Shown: positions 16,984 to 27,348, numbered from the stretch's first letter. The stretch: DNA of 64,000 nt from Halobacillus litoralis (GCF_009856355.1 NZ_WMEW01000002.1:248001-312000); one strand, 5' to 3'. The notes: generated by a model from the sequence alone, not told the origin. Numbers and translations: made by a program.

Positions 16984-18795
16984 TTACGCTTTTAATTCTT
17001 TTTTCCGCTTTATAATCTCCATCGCAATTTCCGCTGCCTTGATCGGCTCATTCTGCTGTTCGGCCCGTTTCAACTCGGATTCCAGGCTCTTGATATCCGT
17101 TCGATCCCAGCTTTCCAATCGAATCCGTTCAATATAATCATGGATTTCCTGATCGGATACTTCCTCACTGACGGGGGCCATAGCGAGCTCGATCACGAGG
17201 TTTTTGATGGACATATCTTCAATCATTTCAACGAACTGACTGATATCTGATTCATTGCCGTCTTCATAATATGCGTAAAGATGGGTGACAATGACCTGAT
17301 GATCTTCTATGTTAAAAGCCCCTCCTATTTCCTCCTGAACTTTATCAGCAATATAGGGATCTTTCAACATATATGCAATCAGCTTTCTTTCTGCATTATG
17401 AAAGGCAGGAAGAAGCTTGTTCTGAACCGATGTTTCCCTCTTAGGGTTAGTATATCGGTTCCTCGGCTCATTATCCTTCACACCCTGACGACTTCTTATC
17501 TGACTGATTTCCTCTTTTAAGGTTTCCAGGGATAATTGAAATTCAGACGACAGTTCATTCAAGTAATGCTCCCTCTCGACGGCACGGTCAAGAGTGGCAA
17601 TCTCCTGTAGTACTTTTTCGATATAAGCGATCCGATCTCCTTCCACCTGCAGGTTATAATCCCTGCGGAGATAACTCATCATGAAGGAAATGTACGTATC
17701 ACTCGTATCAAGCACTTCTTTTTTGAAGCGGCCGCCACCGTGCCGGCGGATGAAATCATCCGGATCGAGACCGTCAGGGACGCGGGCGACAAACGTCTGA
17801 CAACCAATACTCTTTGTGAGCTTGGCAGCCTTGACTGCCGCTTCGATGCCGGCCCGGTCACCGTCATAGCAGACGATGATCTGATCCGCATACTTTTTTA
17901 ATAAATTGGCCTGTGTGCTGGAAAGCGATGTCCCCATCGTCCCTACTGCATAAGGGATTCCCGATTGGGCAGCGGATATAACATCCCCGAACCCTTCAAA
18001 TAGAACGACGGTTTTTTCCTTCCGTATAGAAGACCGGGCAAGATCAAAGTTGTAAAGCAGCCGTCCTTTATGGAACAGATCCGTTTCCGGACTGTTCAAA
18101 TATTTCGGCTCCTGATCTCCAAGCGATCTCCCAGCAAAAGCAACCGTCTTTCCAAGGTGGTTACGAAGCGGAAACATGACTCTTCCGCGAAAGCGGTCGG
18201 CATAATTCCCCTGATCATTCACACTTAAAAGACCGGCTTTGACCATCGCCTGCGGATGAAAACCTTTTTTCTCAAGAAAGGTAACGACAAATTCCTTATC
18301 ATCCGGTGAATATCCGAGCTGATATTTCTGGATGGTTTCTTCTGTGAAACCTCGTTCCAATAGATATTCATAGGCTTTGCGGCCATCCTTGGAATTCTTT
18401 AACAAATGATGGTATAATTTTGTCAGCCACTGGTGAGCCTCAAGCATCGCCTGGGATTCCTGATTATCCGCCCCGGTGTGGTTTTCCTCTGCAAATTGAT
18501 CTGGAATTTCCACACCTGTGCGTTCAGAAAGCTGCCTGAGCGCCTGTACAAAACTGTACCCTTCCATTTCCATAAGGAAGGTGTAGACATTCCCTCCCTT
18601 TCCACAACCAAAACAATGGAAAATCTGTTTATCTTGCGAAACGGAAAAAGAAGGAGTGTTTTCCCCGTGGAATGGACATAGACCAAAATGGTTTCTACCC
18701 TGCTTTTTTAAGTCAACATAATCACCGATCACTTCCACAATGTCGGTCGATTTCCGAATTTCATCTACTTTTTCTTCTGGAATGTGTCCAGCCAT
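16984..18795 (-). CDS. dnaG: DNA primase
   Basis: Makes RNA primers for replication, 603 residues. Domains in order: CHC2 zinc ribbon (about 38-66; CPFHGENTPSF, CFGCGKGG), primase core with the TOPRIM fold at about 255-345 (LFEGFGDV with catalytic Glu, CYDGDRAG), and a helical C-terminal domain from about 450 that binds the replicative helicase. Directly upstream of sigA on the same strand. The start lies 37 nt after the YqxD-like gene, so all three may be cotranscribed. Confidence 0.98.
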   Translation of the reverse strand: MAGHIPEEKVDEIRKSTDIVEVIGDYVDLKKQGRNHFGLCPFHGENTPSFSVSQDKQIFHCFGCGKGGNVYTFLMEMEGYSFVQALRQLSERTGVEIPDQFAEENHTGADNQESQAMLEAHQWLTKLYHHLLKNSKDGRKAYEYLLERGFTEETIQKYQLGYSPDDKEFVVTFLEKKGFHPQAMVKAGLLSVNDQGNYADRFRGRVMFPLRNHLGKTVAFAGRSLGDQEPKYLNSPETDLFHKGRLLYNFDLARSSIRKEKTVVLFEGFGDVISAAQSGIPYAVGTMGTSLSSTQANLLKKYADQIIVCYDGDRAGIEAAVKAAKLTKSIGCQTFVARVPDGLDPDDFIRRHGGGRFKKEVLDTSDTYISFMMSYLRRDYNLQVEGDRIAYIEKVLQEIATLDRAVEREHYLNELSSEFQLSLETLKEEISQIRSRQGVKDNEPRNRYTNPKRETSVQNKLLPAFHNAERKLIAYMLKDPYIADKVQEEIGGAFNIEDHQVIVTHLYAYYEDGNESDISQFVEMIEDMSIKNLVIELAMAPVSEEVSDQEIHDYIERIRLESWDRTDIKSLESELKRAEQQNEPIKAAEIAMEIIKRKKELKA

Positions 18796-18832
18796 ATGAT
18801 CACCATACTACTCAATTATTCTCTTCCAAAGG

Positions 18833-19294
18833 CTAAATTCCTTCATATTCAGACAACAAATATTGGAAAGTTTTCCGGAACTCTTCTCTATGCTTGTCCG
18901 TAAAGGCGGAAGGACCCTTCCATTTACGCTTCTGCTTCATCGTCTGCTGCCGGATAAACTTCTGGTTCATAATATGATCGGCATCGGATTCCTTTATCAG
19001 TTTTCCTCGAGGTGTCATCACATAAACCCCTTTAGAGGTCAGAAGAACAGCCAGCGACAAGTCCTGTGTAATGACTACATCCCTCCTGGCAGCTGCATTC
19101 AAAATGTAAAGGTCTACAGACTGGGACCCATCATCCACGAAGGTCCAGGACCCCCTCGACTTCTCTGTACTGAAATGATTAACCGTAGCAATGAATCTGG
19201 CTGTGACGCCGCAGTCCGCGCTCAGTTCCTCAATTTCCTTTTGAACAGGACAGCTGTCTGCGTCCACCCAGACCGTTCGATGTAAATTTGGCAT
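18833..19294 (-). CDS. UPF0178 / YqxD family protein
   Basis: A 153-residue member of the YaiI/YqxD family (PIN-like fold, function unknown). The conserved start VWVDADSCPVQ at residue 8, the ARRDVVITQDLSLA motif near 70, and the closing KFIRQQTMKQKRKWKGPSAFT region are characteristic. It sits upstream of dnaG-sigA as yqxD does in B. subtilis. No good ribosome site precedes the ATG at 19294: a strong AGGAGG lies 32 nt upstream (19327-19332) and instead faces a TTG followed two codons later by TAG. Confidence 0.85.
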   Translation of the reverse strand: MPNLHRTVWVDADSCPVQKEIEELSADCGVTARFIATVNHFSTEKSRGSWTFVDDGSQSVDLYILNAAARRDVVITQDLSLAVLLTSKGVYVMTPRGKLIKESDADHIMNQKFIRQQTMKQKRKWKGPSAFTDKHREEFRKTFQYLLSEYEGI

Positions 19295-19436
19295 AGTATC
19301 AATATTTCTACAGCAAGCGGTAGAATCCTCCTAAAATGCTAATGTTTTATTTTTCTGAAAAGTAGACAATGCAGGAAAGGAATAAAGAACCTGCAGGTAT
19401 AAAACCGGACCTGTCAGGATTTTTCCACAAAAAAAT

Positions 19437-19442
19437 ATTATA
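19437..19442 (-). promoter_or_regulatory. possible -10 box for the yqxD-dnaG-sigA operon
   Basis: A perfect TATAAT on the minus strand within an AT-rich stretch, about 140 nt upstream of the YqxD-like gene. No good -35 at 17 nt (TAGCAT), so only the -10 is reported. The resulting leader would be long. Confidence 0.35.
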
Positions 19443-19498
19443 ATACATTTCTCCTGTGAATGCTATGTCTAATTTTACCTAATTTCATTCTTCCCAAC

Positions 19499-19532
19499 AA
19501 AAGCCGCGCTTAATCAAAGCGCGACTTTTTGA
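19499..19532. terminator. yqfL terminator
   Basis: AAGCCGCGCTT pairs with AAGCGCGACTT around a short AATCA loop (G-U tolerated); T runs flank it on both strands. It lies 10 nt past the yqfL stop codon. Confidence 0.85.
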
Positions 19533-19541
19533 GACCCTGCA

Positions 19542-20354
19542 TTATTCCTGAGCATCTTTCCTCAGTTTATTCAAAATGATATTAGCCGTTTCTTCAACAG
19601 CCTTATTGGAAACATCGATTACCGGACAGTCGATTTTATCGACAATTCGATTGAAATGCTCCAACTCCTGGCTGATACGCTCCAGATTCGCATAAGTCGC
19701 CTGATCCCCAAGCCCCAGGGATTTCAATCGTTCCTTGCGGATATCATTCAGCTTCTCTGCACTGATTTTCAACCCGATGCATTTCTCCGGATCCACCCGG
19801 AAAAGTTCAGAGGGGGGCTGGACCTCCGGTACGATTGGGACGTTGGCCACCTTCAGCCTCTTATGGGCAAGGTACTGTGACAATGGTGTTTTGGATGTAC
19901 GTGATACACCGATCAACACAATGTCTGCTTTGGCAATGCCTCTTGGATCACGGCCGTCATCATACCGGACAGCAAATTCGATCGCCTCCACCCGCTTGAA
20001 ATAATCTTCATCAAGCTTATGAACAAGACCGGGTTCAAGCCGCGGCTGAATCTTCAAGTGGCTTTCCATTGCTTCCATCATCGGACCCATAATGTCTACA
20101 CACCGGACCCCATGTTTTTCAGCTTCCTGTTTGAGGTGCGTCCTGTATTCAGGAACGACAAGTGTAAAGCCGATCATCGCATCATGCTCTTTCGCTTGAA
20201 GGACAGCTTCGTTAATGGTCCCTTTATCTTCTACATACGGGATGCGCTGAAGGTCAAAAGGTCCGTCATCAAACTGGCTTAAACAGGCTTTCGTAACCAG
20301 CTCAGCGGTCTCCCCTACGGAATCGGATAGTACATAAATTAATGGTTTCTCCAT
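19542..20354 (-). CDS. pyruvate, phosphate/water dikinase regulatory protein YqfL
   Basis: Member of the PDRP/PpsR family: a bifunctional ADP-dependent kinase and Pi-dependent phosphorylase that switches pyruvate dikinase or PEP synthase off and on. The 270-residue protein shows the N-terminal [12 protein letters not shown] motif and the P-loop-like [11 protein letters not shown] near residue 150. In B. subtilis YqfL acts with CcpN to control gluconeogenesis, and the ccpN gene precedes it here with 21 nt between. GGAGGGGC precedes the ATG. Confidence 0.93.
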   Translation of the reverse strand: MEKPLIYVLSDSVGETAELVTKACLSQFDDGPFDLQRIPYVEDKGTINEAVLQAKEHDAMIGFTLVVPEYRTHLKQEAEKHGVRCVDIMGPMMEAMESHLKIQPRLEPGLVHKLDEDYFKRVEAIEFAVRYDDGRDPRGIAKADIVLIGVSRTSKTPLSQYLAHKRLKVANVPIVPEVQPPSELFRVDPEKCIGLKISAEKLNDIRKERLKSLGLGDQATYANLERISQELEHFNRIVDKIDCPVIDVSNKAVEETANIILNKLRKDAQE

Positions 20355-20375
20355 ACTGCCCCTCCTAATCCTGGC

Positions 20376-21005
20376 TCAAATATGCTGATCGCGTGCAAGT
20401 TCTACAAGGGCTTTCGTTATGTTCGTTTTCGTTAAACGCCCAACGACTTCAAGCCCGTCTTCTACTGGGTTCACGACCGGCAGACCATCGATCTGTTTTT
20501 CTATTAACTTCTGGGCGGCGTCCAAGAGAAGATCTTCAGGCTCACATATCGTAATATTCGGCATACGCGTCATAATCATATGAACCGGGACAGACGTTAA
20601 ATCCTTCGATCCGATGCTTGTCCTGAGCAAGTCCTTCCTGGACAGGACGCCGACAAGGTGGGATTTATTGTTGGTGACAAACAATGTTCCGACATCCTCA
20701 AGAAACATCGCGCAAATCGCATCGTAGGCCGATACGTCTTCCTCAACAACAACAGGGAGGGACTGGTATTCCCACACTTTGAACTTTTTCAGCTTTTCTG
20801 TAAAAAGTTCAGAACCTGTTTTCCCCGTGAAAAAATACCCTACACGGGGCCGTGCATCCAGATATCCCGCCATCGTTAATATAGCGAGATCGGGACGCAG
20901 GGTTGCCCGTGTCAATTCCAGTCTTTCTGCGATGTTCTCTCCGGTAATCGGTCCATTATCCTTCACAATTTGAATAATCTGCTCCTGCCGGTTTGATAAT
21001 TCCAA
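20376..21005 (-). CDS. ccpN: transcriptional repressor CcpN
   Basis: Represses gluconeogenic genes (gapB, pckA in B. subtilis) when glycolytic carbon is present. The 209-residue protein begins with a winged helix-turn-helix (residues 3-55, GENIAERLELTRATLRPDL) and continues with two CBS motifs (about 80-135 and 145-205) that sense adenine nucleotides. The start is a TTG at 21005, placed 4 nt behind AGGGTGGTGA; no ATG fits. Paired with yqfL downstream, an arrangement conserved across Bacilli. Confidence 0.93.
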   Translation of the reverse strand: MELSNRQEQIIQIVKDNGPITGENIAERLELTRATLRPDLAILTMAGYLDARPRVGYFFTGKTGSELFTEKLKKFKVWEYQSLPVVVEEDVSAYDAICAMFLEDVGTLFVTNNKSHLVGVLSRKDLLRTSIGSKDLTSVPVHMIMTRMPNITICEPEDLLLDAAQKLIEKQIDGLPVVNPVEDGLEVVGRLTKTNITKALVELARDQHI

Positions 21006-21086
21006 GTTCTCACCACCCTGAACACTAAATGTGACATACTATTCTTCATTATACCTCATTTTGATAAATCGGTAAAAGAAGGGTGC

Positions 21087-23171
21087 TTAGAACTGCTGTT
21101 TCCACTCGATTTGTGTCAAGTCCGCATACTGATAAATGTCTTCAGAAATCTGCTTCAGCAGACCTAGACGATTGTTTCTGACTTTTTCATCCTCCGCCAT
21201 GACCATAACGGCGTCAAAGAAGGCGTGAATGGAATCCGCCAGTTCCGACAGGGTTTCCAGGGCTTCTTCTACTCGGCCTTCAGACATCTGACGGCTGTAA
21301 GTTTCATGGACCGTTTGGAAAACATCGTAAAGCTGCTGCTCTTCTTTGTTCTCAAACAGCTCTGGGCGCACCGTTTCTTCGTCGGCTTTCTTCGCTAGAT
21401 TCAATACACGGCCGAGCGCTTCCTGCACAGGTTTGAAAGAAGGTTCATTCCGTTTTTCAACCAGCAGTTCCGCCTTTCTTCCTGCAACAGGGAAGTAACC
21501 GATTCCCTGGGCGAGAACAGCTTCCACCACATCTGGATCCACTTGTTTTTCACGGAGCAGATAGGCCGCACGGACACGGAAAAATTCATGAAGATCTTTG
21601 TGAACCTCTTCTTCTGATCTCGTCGGAAGTTCAAGCTCTACATAGAACTGATGAACAAGGTCGATCAGTTTCTCAACAGAGACAGACCAGCCACGGCTGT
21701 TCAACGTCTGAAGAATGCCGAGCGCCTGTCTTCTTAAACCGTAAGGGTCCTGGGAACCTGTTGGGACATTTCCGATCGACACGCTGCCGACTATGGTATC
21801 GAGTTTATCCGCAATGCTTACAATGGAACCTATGGTGGAGGCGGGTACTTCACCATTGGCTTGACGAGGCATATAGTGCTCATTAATGGCTGCAGCCACT
21901 TCCTCATCTTCACCAAACAGGCGGGCATACTTCTCCCCCATCACTCCCTGAAGCTCGGTAAATTCATCGACCATCTGTGTGACAAGGTCAAATTTACAGA
22001 TTTCAGCGGCGCGCTTAGCTTTCCGGCTTTCTTCTTCACTCAGACCAAGCCATTCGCCCAGCTTACCTGTAATCGCTGTTATACGCTGCACCTTATCCGC
22101 AAGTGTCCCCAGTTCCTCTTGATAAACCATACGGGAAAGCTTCTCCATTTTCTCATCAATGCTTCCTTTTTGGTCTTCCTCATAAAAGAACTGTGCATCT
22201 TTCAGGCGCGCTTTCAGTACCTTCTCATTTCCACGGGCGACATTGTCTATGTTCTGGTCATCTCCATTGCGCACCCCAACGAAATACGGAAGCAGTTCAT
22301 TCTCATTGGAACGTACCGGGAAGTAGCGCTGATGCTCTTTCATTGATGTGATCAAGGCTTCCTCAGGCACCTCCAGAAATTCTTCAGAAAAGGCTCCGCT
22401 GAACACGGTTGGATATTCCACCAGCTGGGTCACTTCTTCGAGAAGGTCCTCATCCATCATCAGCTTCCAGTTCTGCTTCTCCTCGAGCTGTTTTAGCTGG
22501 CTTATAATTCGATCCTCACGTTTTTTCACCGAGGCCATGACATATTGTTCGGAAAGTGTCTGTTCGTATTGATCGGCATTTGGTATGGACGTTTGCGAAC
22601 CAAGGAAACGATGGCCGAATGTCAGACGGTCTGTCTGAACGTTCTCAATCTGGAAAGGAATGATCTGCTCACCGAATAAAGCCACCATCCAGCGGATCGG
22701 ACGGGCAAAACGGAGATCGCGGGACCCCCAGCGCATATTCTTCGGAAAGTTCAGAGAAAGGAAAACATCTCCAAATTTCTCAAGAAGGGCAGCGGTTTCC
22801 TTTCCTTCAATGAATTTACGGACGTGCACGTATTCTGTACCTTTGATTTCCTTGAAGTATATATCATCCACATCTCTGCCTTGTCCTTTAGTAAAACCGA
22901 TGGCAGCTTTCGACCAGTTCCCTTCGTCATCAAGGGCGATCTTTTTAGCAGGCCCCTTCGCCTCTTCTTCTATATCCGGCTGCTTATCAGCGACTTCTGT
23001 AATTTGAACAGCCAGTCTTCTTGGTGTGGCGAAGCCATGGATGTCACCGAAAGGAATCCGATGATCTGTCAGCCATTTTTCTGTTTTATCTTGTAACTGG
23101 GCAAGAGCGTCATTAATAAAACGGGCAGGAAGTTCTTCCAGGCCGAGCTCAAATAATACTGTCTTACTCAT
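21087..23171 (-). CDS. glyS: glycine--tRNA ligase beta subunit
   Basis: Beta subunit of the alpha2-beta2 glycyl-tRNA synthetase; recognises tRNA-Gly. The 694 residues have the expected length, the N-terminal [13 protein letters not shown] signature, [10 protein letters not shown] near 50, an HD-like middle domain ([19 protein letters not shown] near 505) and the C-terminal anticodon-binding helices ending with the DALRP-type fold (NRLGLLKQI). The ATG at 23171 lies inside the last codons of glyQ (8-nt overlap), with AAGGTGG as ribosome site, so the subunits are translationally coupled and made in equal amounts. Confidence 0.98.
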   Translation of the reverse strand: MSKTVLFELGLEELPARFINDALAQLQDKTEKWLTDHRIPFGDIHGFATPRRLAVQITEVADKQPDIEEEAKGPAKKIALDDEGNWSKAAIGFTKGQGRDVDDIYFKEIKGTEYVHVRKFIEGKETAALLEKFGDVFLSLNFPKNMRWGSRDLRFARPIRWMVALFGEQIIPFQIENVQTDRLTFGHRFLGSQTSIPNADQYEQTLSEQYVMASVKKREDRIISQLKQLEEKQNWKLMMDEDLLEEVTQLVEYPTVFSGAFSEEFLEVPEEALITSMKEHQRYFPVRSNENELLPYFVGVRNGDDQNIDNVARGNEKVLKARLKDAQFFYEEDQKGSIDEKMEKLSRMVYQEELGTLADKVQRITAITGKLGEWLGLSEEESRKAKRAAEICKFDLVTQMVDEFTELQGVMGEKYARLFGEDEEVAAAINEHYMPRQANGEVPASTIGSIVSIADKLDTIVGSVSIGNVPTGSQDPYGLRRQALGILQTLNSRGWSVSVEKLIDLVHQFYVELELPTRSEEEVHKDLHEFFRVRAAYLLREKQVDPDVVEAVLAQGIGYFPVAGRKAELLVEKRNEPSFKPVQEALGRVLNLAKKADEETVRPELFENKEEQQLYDVFQTVHETYSRQMSEGRVEEALETLSELADSIHAFFDAVMVMAEDEKVRNNRLGLLKQISEDIYQYADLTQIEWKQQF

Positions 23172-24051
23172 CTGCTCCACCTTCTTTCTTCAACATTGGG
23201 AAGCCGAGGCGTTCCCTTTCTTCGACGTACGTTTTCGCAATTTTACGGGCCAGGTTACGGACGCGGGAAATGTAACCCGTTCGTTCAGTTACACTGATGA
23301 CCCCTTTTGCGTCCAGCAGGTTGAACGTATGCGAACACTTCAGCACATAATCATACGCCGGGAACACGAGTCCCTGCTCCATGATGCGTTCAGCTTCCTT
23401 TTCATAAGTCGTAAACAAATCGAACAGCATCTTTTCATCAGACGCTTCGAACGTATATACGGAATGTTCATATTCCGGTTGAGTAAAGATATCCCCGACT
23501 GTCACCCCATTGGTCCACTCCAGGTCAAACACATTTTCCTTGTCCTGGATATACGACGCAAGACGCTCAAGTCCGTAGGTGATTTCTGCTGAAACCGGCT
23601 TCGCTTCCAGTCCACCGATCTGCTGGAAGTACGTAAACTGCGTGATTTCCATTCCATCCAGCCACACTTCCCATCCAAGACCTGCAGCTCCAAGGGTTGG
23701 ATTTTCCCAGTTATCTTCAACAAAACGGATATCATGCTTCAGCGGATCGATACCCAGAGCACGAAGAGAGTCTAAATACAGCTCCTGGATGTTATCAGGT
23801 GACGGCTTCATAATGACCTGGAACTGGTGGTGCTGATACAAACGGTTCGGGTTCTGGCCGTAACGGCCGTCCGCCGGTCGGCGGGAAGGCTCCACGTAAG
23901 CTACGTTCCATGGCTCCGGCCCAAGGCTTCGAAGCAGCGTCATTGGTGACATCGTCCCGGCCCCTTTTTCCGTATCGTAAGCCTGCATCAACAGACATCC
24001 CTGGTTGGACCAGTGATTCTGCAGCGTTAAAATCATATCTTGAATATTCAA
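23164..24051 (-). CDS. glyQ: glycine--tRNA ligase alpha subunit
   Basis: Alpha subunit of glycyl-tRNA synthetase, holding the class II catalytic core. 295 residues with the family's [14 protein letters not shown] motif near 57, LYQHHQFQV near 75, [18 protein letters not shown] near 125 and [22 protein letters not shown] segment near 240. The start is a TTG at 24051, 6 nt behind GAGGAGGG, within the palindrome CTTGAATATTCAAG. Expression is controlled by the glycine T-box leader immediately upstream. Overlaps glyS. Confidence 0.98.
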   Translation of the reverse strand: MNIQDMILTLQNHWSNQGCLLMQAYDTEKGAGTMSPMTLLRSLGPEPWNVAYVEPSRRPADGRYGQNPNRLYQHHQFQVIMKPSPDNIQELYLDSLRALGIDPLKHDIRFVEDNWENPTLGAAGLGWEVWLDGMEITQFTYFQQIGGLEAKPVSAEITYGLERLASYIQDKENVFDLEWTNGVTVGDIFTQPEYEHSVYTFEASDEKMLFDLFTTYEKEAERIMEQGLVFPAYDYVLKCSHTFNLLDAKGVISVTERTGYISRVRNLARKIAKTYVEERERLGFPMLKKEGGADE

Positions 24052-24086
24052 GTCTTTCCCTCCTCATATAGGTGGGCGGATAAAGA

Positions 24087-24295
24087 AAATCCCGCCCCTA
24101 TGCCTTAAACAGACATAGGGACGGGATTTCCGCGGTTCCACCCTAATTGCTCTTCTATGTAGAAAAGCCACTTTGAAAAACTGCTCCAGAGTGCCTTCAC
24201 TGAATGGTTCCCGCCTGACTTTCACCGCCACAGGCTCGCTAATGGAGAACGGAATCCAGCTACTCCTCTCTTTCACTGCAGTACGTATATTTGAT
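24087..24295 (-). promoter_or_regulatory. glycine T-box riboswitch leader of glyQS
   Basis: Senses uncharged tRNA-Gly and prevents termination when it is scarce. On the minus strand the T-box signature AGGGTGGAACCGCG (24131-24144) is perfect. Upstream lies stem I, closed by ACTGC/GCAGT, with the AGTA bulge; the likely specifier is GGC at 24193-24195 in GAAGGCACT, followed by the expected purine. The terminator uses arms 24087-24102 and 24114-24129 (CCCGCCCCTATG core). The leader is short and appears to lack stem II, as in other Gly T-boxes. Confidence 0.96.
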
Positions 24296-24301
24296 ATTAG
24301 A

Positions 24302-24331
24302 ATCATACTCTAGTTGCAACGATGCTGTCAA
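24302..24331 (-). promoter_or_regulatory. glyQS promoter
   Basis: Perfect TTGACA (24326-24331) and TATGAT (24302-24307) with an 18-nt spacer; transcription would start a few bases later, at the base of T-box stem I. It lies just upstream of (and before) the recO terminus region on the same strand. Confidence 0.85.
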
Positions 24332-24334
24332 ACA

Positions 24335-25078
24335 TCACTCAGAAAATAAATCAAGCTGGTTCAAGAACTTTTTGGATTTGATAAAATACCCGCCGTAACG
24401 ATCGTAGTATTCATCCATCAGCTGACGCAGAAGCTTTTTATTTTCTTCCTTCATGGTAATCTGTCCAAGTCGTTTTACATCCATATGTAAAAATACACGC
24501 AGAAGCTTTGGCAGCGGGTCCGGCAGGCCATAGACACCAGGGTCGATAGACTTGCAGCGGTAGCAGAGGAGACCCCCTTCAGCCATGGAAAACGAAAACG
24601 GCCCCTCTATACTGCCGCAGTTCAGACAGTGATCGACGACCGGGGCAAAACCCGCCTTTTTAAAAAGCTTCAATTCATACATCATGGTCAGGATATTGGG
24701 ATCTTTCCCTTCATTGATCCAGACCATCGTCTGAAGGAGCTGTTCAAAAAGAAAGGGATCCGGCTGTTTTTCTTCTATGAGCTTATCGGTCAGCTCCGCA
24801 ATGTAGGAGGCGTAGGCGGTTTTAACGATATCCTCCCGGATGGAGCGGAGAGAGGATACCATTTCACCCTGGCTCATAGATCCAAGTCCGGATCCTGACT
24901 GTATGAGATACATTCCGTGAATAAACGGCTGGGATACAGATGCCATACGGCTCTTAGGCTTTTTAGCGCCACGGGCCATCACACCTATTTTTCCTTTCTC
25001 CCTTGTCATCATCGTGACTATCTTATGTGTTTCCCCATAATTATTAGTACGGATCACAAGGCCTTCCACTTTGTCCAT
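24335..25078 (-). CDS. recO: DNA repair protein RecO
   Basis: RecFOR recombination mediator that loads RecA on SSB-coated gaps. 247 residues: N-terminal OB fold (1-80, VIRTNNYGETHKIVTM), a helical domain, and a zinc finger near 148-171 (CLNCGS and CYRCKS). The ATG at 25078 lies 8 nt behind AGGTGA; a GTG four codons upstream is inside that site. It follows yqzL and era in the usual Bacillus order. Confidence 0.95.
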   Translation of the reverse strand: MDKVEGLVIRTNNYGETHKIVTMMTREKGKIGVMARGAKKPKSRMASVSQPFIHGMYLIQSGSGLGSMSQGEMVSSLRSIREDIVKTAYASYIAELTDKLIEEKQPDPFLFEQLLQTMVWINEGKDPNILTMMYELKLFKKAGFAPVVDHCLNCGSIEGPFSFSMAEGGLLCYRCKSIDPGVYGLPDPLPKLLRVFLHMDVKRLGQITMKEENKKLLRQLMDEYYDRYGGYFIKSKKFLNQLDLFSE

Positions 25079-25099
25079 CAAGTGTATCACCTGCTCCGT

Positions 25100-25255
25100 T
25101 TACGAATTTTGATCATTCGTGGTCAGGGGATCAGGAGAGGAAGCAAATGGTTCCTGAGACTGTTGTTGATCCTGCGACTCAAATTCTTTCATCATCAAAT
25201 AAGTTTCCACATTTCCAGTCTGTCTGAAAACATTCCATGAAAGGTTGTCGAGCAC
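25100..25255 (-). CDS. yqzL: YqzL family small protein
   Basis: A 51-residue protein of unknown function found between era and recO in Bacilli. The hallmark is the start LDNLSWNVFRQTGNVETYLM, which matches B. subtilis YqzL; the C-terminal half is Gln- and Ser-rich and poorly conserved. The start is a GTG at 25255, 6 nt behind AAAGGCGGTG; the upstream ATG at 25291 has no ribosome site and gives a non-conserved extension. Confidence 0.85.
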   Translation of the reverse strand: MLDNLSWNVFRQTGNVETYLMMKEFESQDQQQSQEPFASSPDPLTTNDQNS

Positions 25256-25350
25256 AAGAAACACCGCCTTTCTTTTATTCGCTGATACCATTTACATTAT
25301 TAGACTGCTTTCCCCGGGCCTGATCTATAAGGCTTAATATTTTCCAACCT

Positions 25351-26256
25351 TTAATATTCGTCGTCCCTGTAACCGAAATCACTAAGTTGAATCTGCTTAT
25401 TCCGCCAGTCTTTCTGCACTTTCACCCACAGTTCAAGATACACTTTACTGCCGAGCAGGGATTCAATATCTTTGCGGGCCCTCTTGCCGACTTCCTTCAG
25501 CATGCTGCCCTGTTTTCCAATGATGATCCCTTTTTGGGATTTGCGTTCCACGATGATGGCCGCCTGGATATAGACACCGGGAGCATCTTCCCTCGGCTTT
25601 ATCCCTTCAATCACGACAGCAATCGAATGTGGAATTTCCTCTCTGGTCAAATGGAGCACCTTTTCACGGATAAATTCACTGATAACGAACCGTTCCGGGT
25701 GATCGGTGATCTGGTCTTCCGGGTAAAACTGCGGGCCTTCCGGCAGATGACCCTTTAATACCCCGAGCAGATGATTGACATTATTGCCTTCAAGAGCGGA
25801 AATCGGGATAATCTCCTCAAACTCATACATACCCTTATACTGCTCAATCAAAGGCAGGAGTTCGTCAGGATGGACGCGGTCGATTTTGTTAATGATCAAG
25901 AAAACAGGCTGGTCGACGCGCTGAAGACGATCGATGATAAACTGATCTCCCCGGCCGTACCCTTCTTCTGCATTAATCATAAACAAAACGGCATCGACTT
26001 CGTTTAATGTGTTTTCTGCTGTATTCACCATAAAGTCACCAAGCTTATGCTTCGGTTTATGGATACCAGGGGTGTCGATAAAGACCATCTGGGATTCTTC
26101 ATCTGTGTAAACGCCCTGAATTTTATTTCTTGTTGTCTGCGGCTTATCACTCATGATGGCAATCTTTTCACCAATCACACGGTTCATGAACGTGGATTTA
26201 CCAACGTTCGGACGTCCGACAATTGTTATAAAGCCTGATTTAAAGTTCTCTGTCAT
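25351..26256 (-). CDS. era: GTPase Era
   Basis: Essential GTPase that binds the 3' end of 16S rRNA and assists 30S maturation. 301 residues: G domain with GRPNVGKST near residue 13, DTPGIHKP near 59 (G3) and NKID near 121 (G4), then a C-terminal KH RNA-binding domain (about 200-290) with the [14 protein letters not shown] loop. GGAGG with 7-nt spacing selects the ATG at 26256. In B. subtilis a cdd gene lies just upstream; here dgkA is the direct neighbour. Confidence 0.98.
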   Translation of the reverse strand: MTENFKSGFITIVGRPNVGKSTFMNRVIGEKIAIMSDKPQTTRNKIQGVYTDEESQMVFIDTPGIHKPKHKLGDFMVNTAENTLNEVDAVLFMINAEEGYGRGDQFIIDRLQRVDQPVFLIINKIDRVHPDELLPLIEQYKGMYEFEEIIPISALEGNNVNHLLGVLKGHLPEGPQFYPEDQITDHPERFVISEFIREKVLHLTREEIPHSIAVVIEGIKPREDAPGVYIQAAIIVERKSQKGIIIGKQGSMLKEVGKRARKDIESLLGSKVYLELWVKVQKDWRNKQIQLSDFGYRDDEY

Positions 26257-26328
26257 ACATGTTCCTCCAATAAAATCCAACCCTGAGGTTCTTCTTTATT
26301 CTATTATAACATCCCGTAAGGTCTGCGG

Positions 26329-26709
26329 TTACATCAAAACAGCAGCAAGCTTCGGACCGAACAGGAAAATTCCTATGACCACAGAACCACCTGCAGCTGT
26401 GAGTACCGCACCTGCTGACACATCCTTCACAGCTCCGACGGCAGGGTGATGGGACGGGTGCAGGTGATCAAGCAGTTTCTCCACGGCGGAGTTCACCATT
26501 TCCAGTGTCAGAACAAGAGCGATCGTCACAATCAGGACGGCCCACTCCACAGTGGATAAACCAAGGATCCCCCCCGCTGTTAAAGCAAGGACAGCGGCAG
26601 CGGTATGAATACGGAAATTCCGCTCTGAACTCCATACCAGCCTGATCCCCTTCCATGCACAGGCGAACCCTATTCCCTTCTTTTTAGGATCGCTGGAGCC
26701 CGAATTCAT
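26329..26709 (-). CDS. dgkA: diacylglycerol/undecaprenol kinase
   Basis: Integral membrane kinase of the DgkA family, 126 residues; in Gram-positives it phosphorylates undecaprenol to recycle the cell-wall lipid carrier. A cytoplasmic N-terminal helix (ERNFRIHTAAA near 37) is followed by three transmembrane helices, with the catalytic LTLEMVNSAVEKLLD motif near 75 and the GAVKDVSAGAVL segment near 100. The ATG at 26709 follows AGGAGG with 9 nt and overlaps the end of ybeY by 26 nt, which indicates coupling. Confidence 0.95.
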   Translation of the reverse strand: MNSGSSDPKKKGIGFACAWKGIRLVWSSERNFRIHTAAAVLALTAGGILGLSTVEWAVLIVTIALVLTLEMVNSAVEKLLDHLHPSHHPAVGAVKDVSAGAVLTAAGGSVVIGIFLFGPKLAAVLM

Positions 26710-27154
26710 GGAGAATGTCCTCCTGGCGGGTGAACATCTTCTTCTCATCCTCTTCATTCATATGATCATATCCCAGCAGGTGAAGGAACCCGTGGAGGGC
26801 CAGAAAACCGAATTCCCTTTCCAGGGAGTGGTTGTAATCCTCCGCCTGTTCCTTAGCCTTGTCAACAGAAATGACAATATCACCAAGCATCATTGGAAGG
26901 TTTTCATCCAGGACGTCCATTTCGCCTTCTCCTGTTTCCTGCATCGCAAATGAAATCACATCAGTGGGCTCATCCTTCTGCCGGTAGTTACGGTTGATTT
27001 CCTGGATTTCTTTATTATCCACAAAGCTTACGGATACTTCAGCATCGCCGGTGATGCCTTCCTGTCCACCAGCAAATTCAAGTATGCGCTGGATCATATC
27101 TACAAAAGCTTCATCTACAGAATTCGTTTCATCGTGAAAATCAATGGTGATCAC
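26684..27154 (-). CDS. ybeY: endoribonuclease YbeY
   Basis: Single-strand-specific metallo-endoribonuclease that acts in 16S rRNA 3'-end processing and ribosome quality control. 156 residues, as in B. subtilis (157). The zinc-binding motif HGFLHLLGYDH stands near residue 124, and PTDVISFAM near 77. The start is a GTG at 27154, 7 nt behind AGGAGG; an in-frame extension to 27343 has no family similarity. B. subtilis places pgpH between phoH and ybeY; here only about 215 nt of noncoding DNA separates them. Confidence 0.95.
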   Translation of the reverse strand: MITIDFHDETNSVDEAFVDMIQRILEFAGGQEGITGDAEVSVSFVDNKEIQEINRNYRQKDEPTDVISFAMQETGEGEMDVLDENLPMMLGDIVISVDKAKEQAEDYNHSLEREFGFLALHGFLHLLGYDHMNEEDEKKMFTRQEDILHEFGLQRS

Positions 27155-27348
27155 TAGTCTTCCTCCTCGTTTAGGGGCTTGTTCAGCCTCATCCATAGTA
27201 TCTGCATTTGATCGGGGTATCGTTATTATGGGCCTTTTCCTTCTCAGCCATAAACCCGCTTGTCCAAGCGGAAAGCTTCCCTCTTCCCCTATCATATAGG
27301 GAGTAATGCTCCAAGGCAAATGGTTCATGGGAAGCGGGGACAAAAAGA

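Noticed and set aside
26684..27343. N-terminally extended YbeY of 219 residues
   Set aside because: The extra 63 residues have no homology, and a GTG with AGGAGG at 7 nt gives the standard 156-residue protein.
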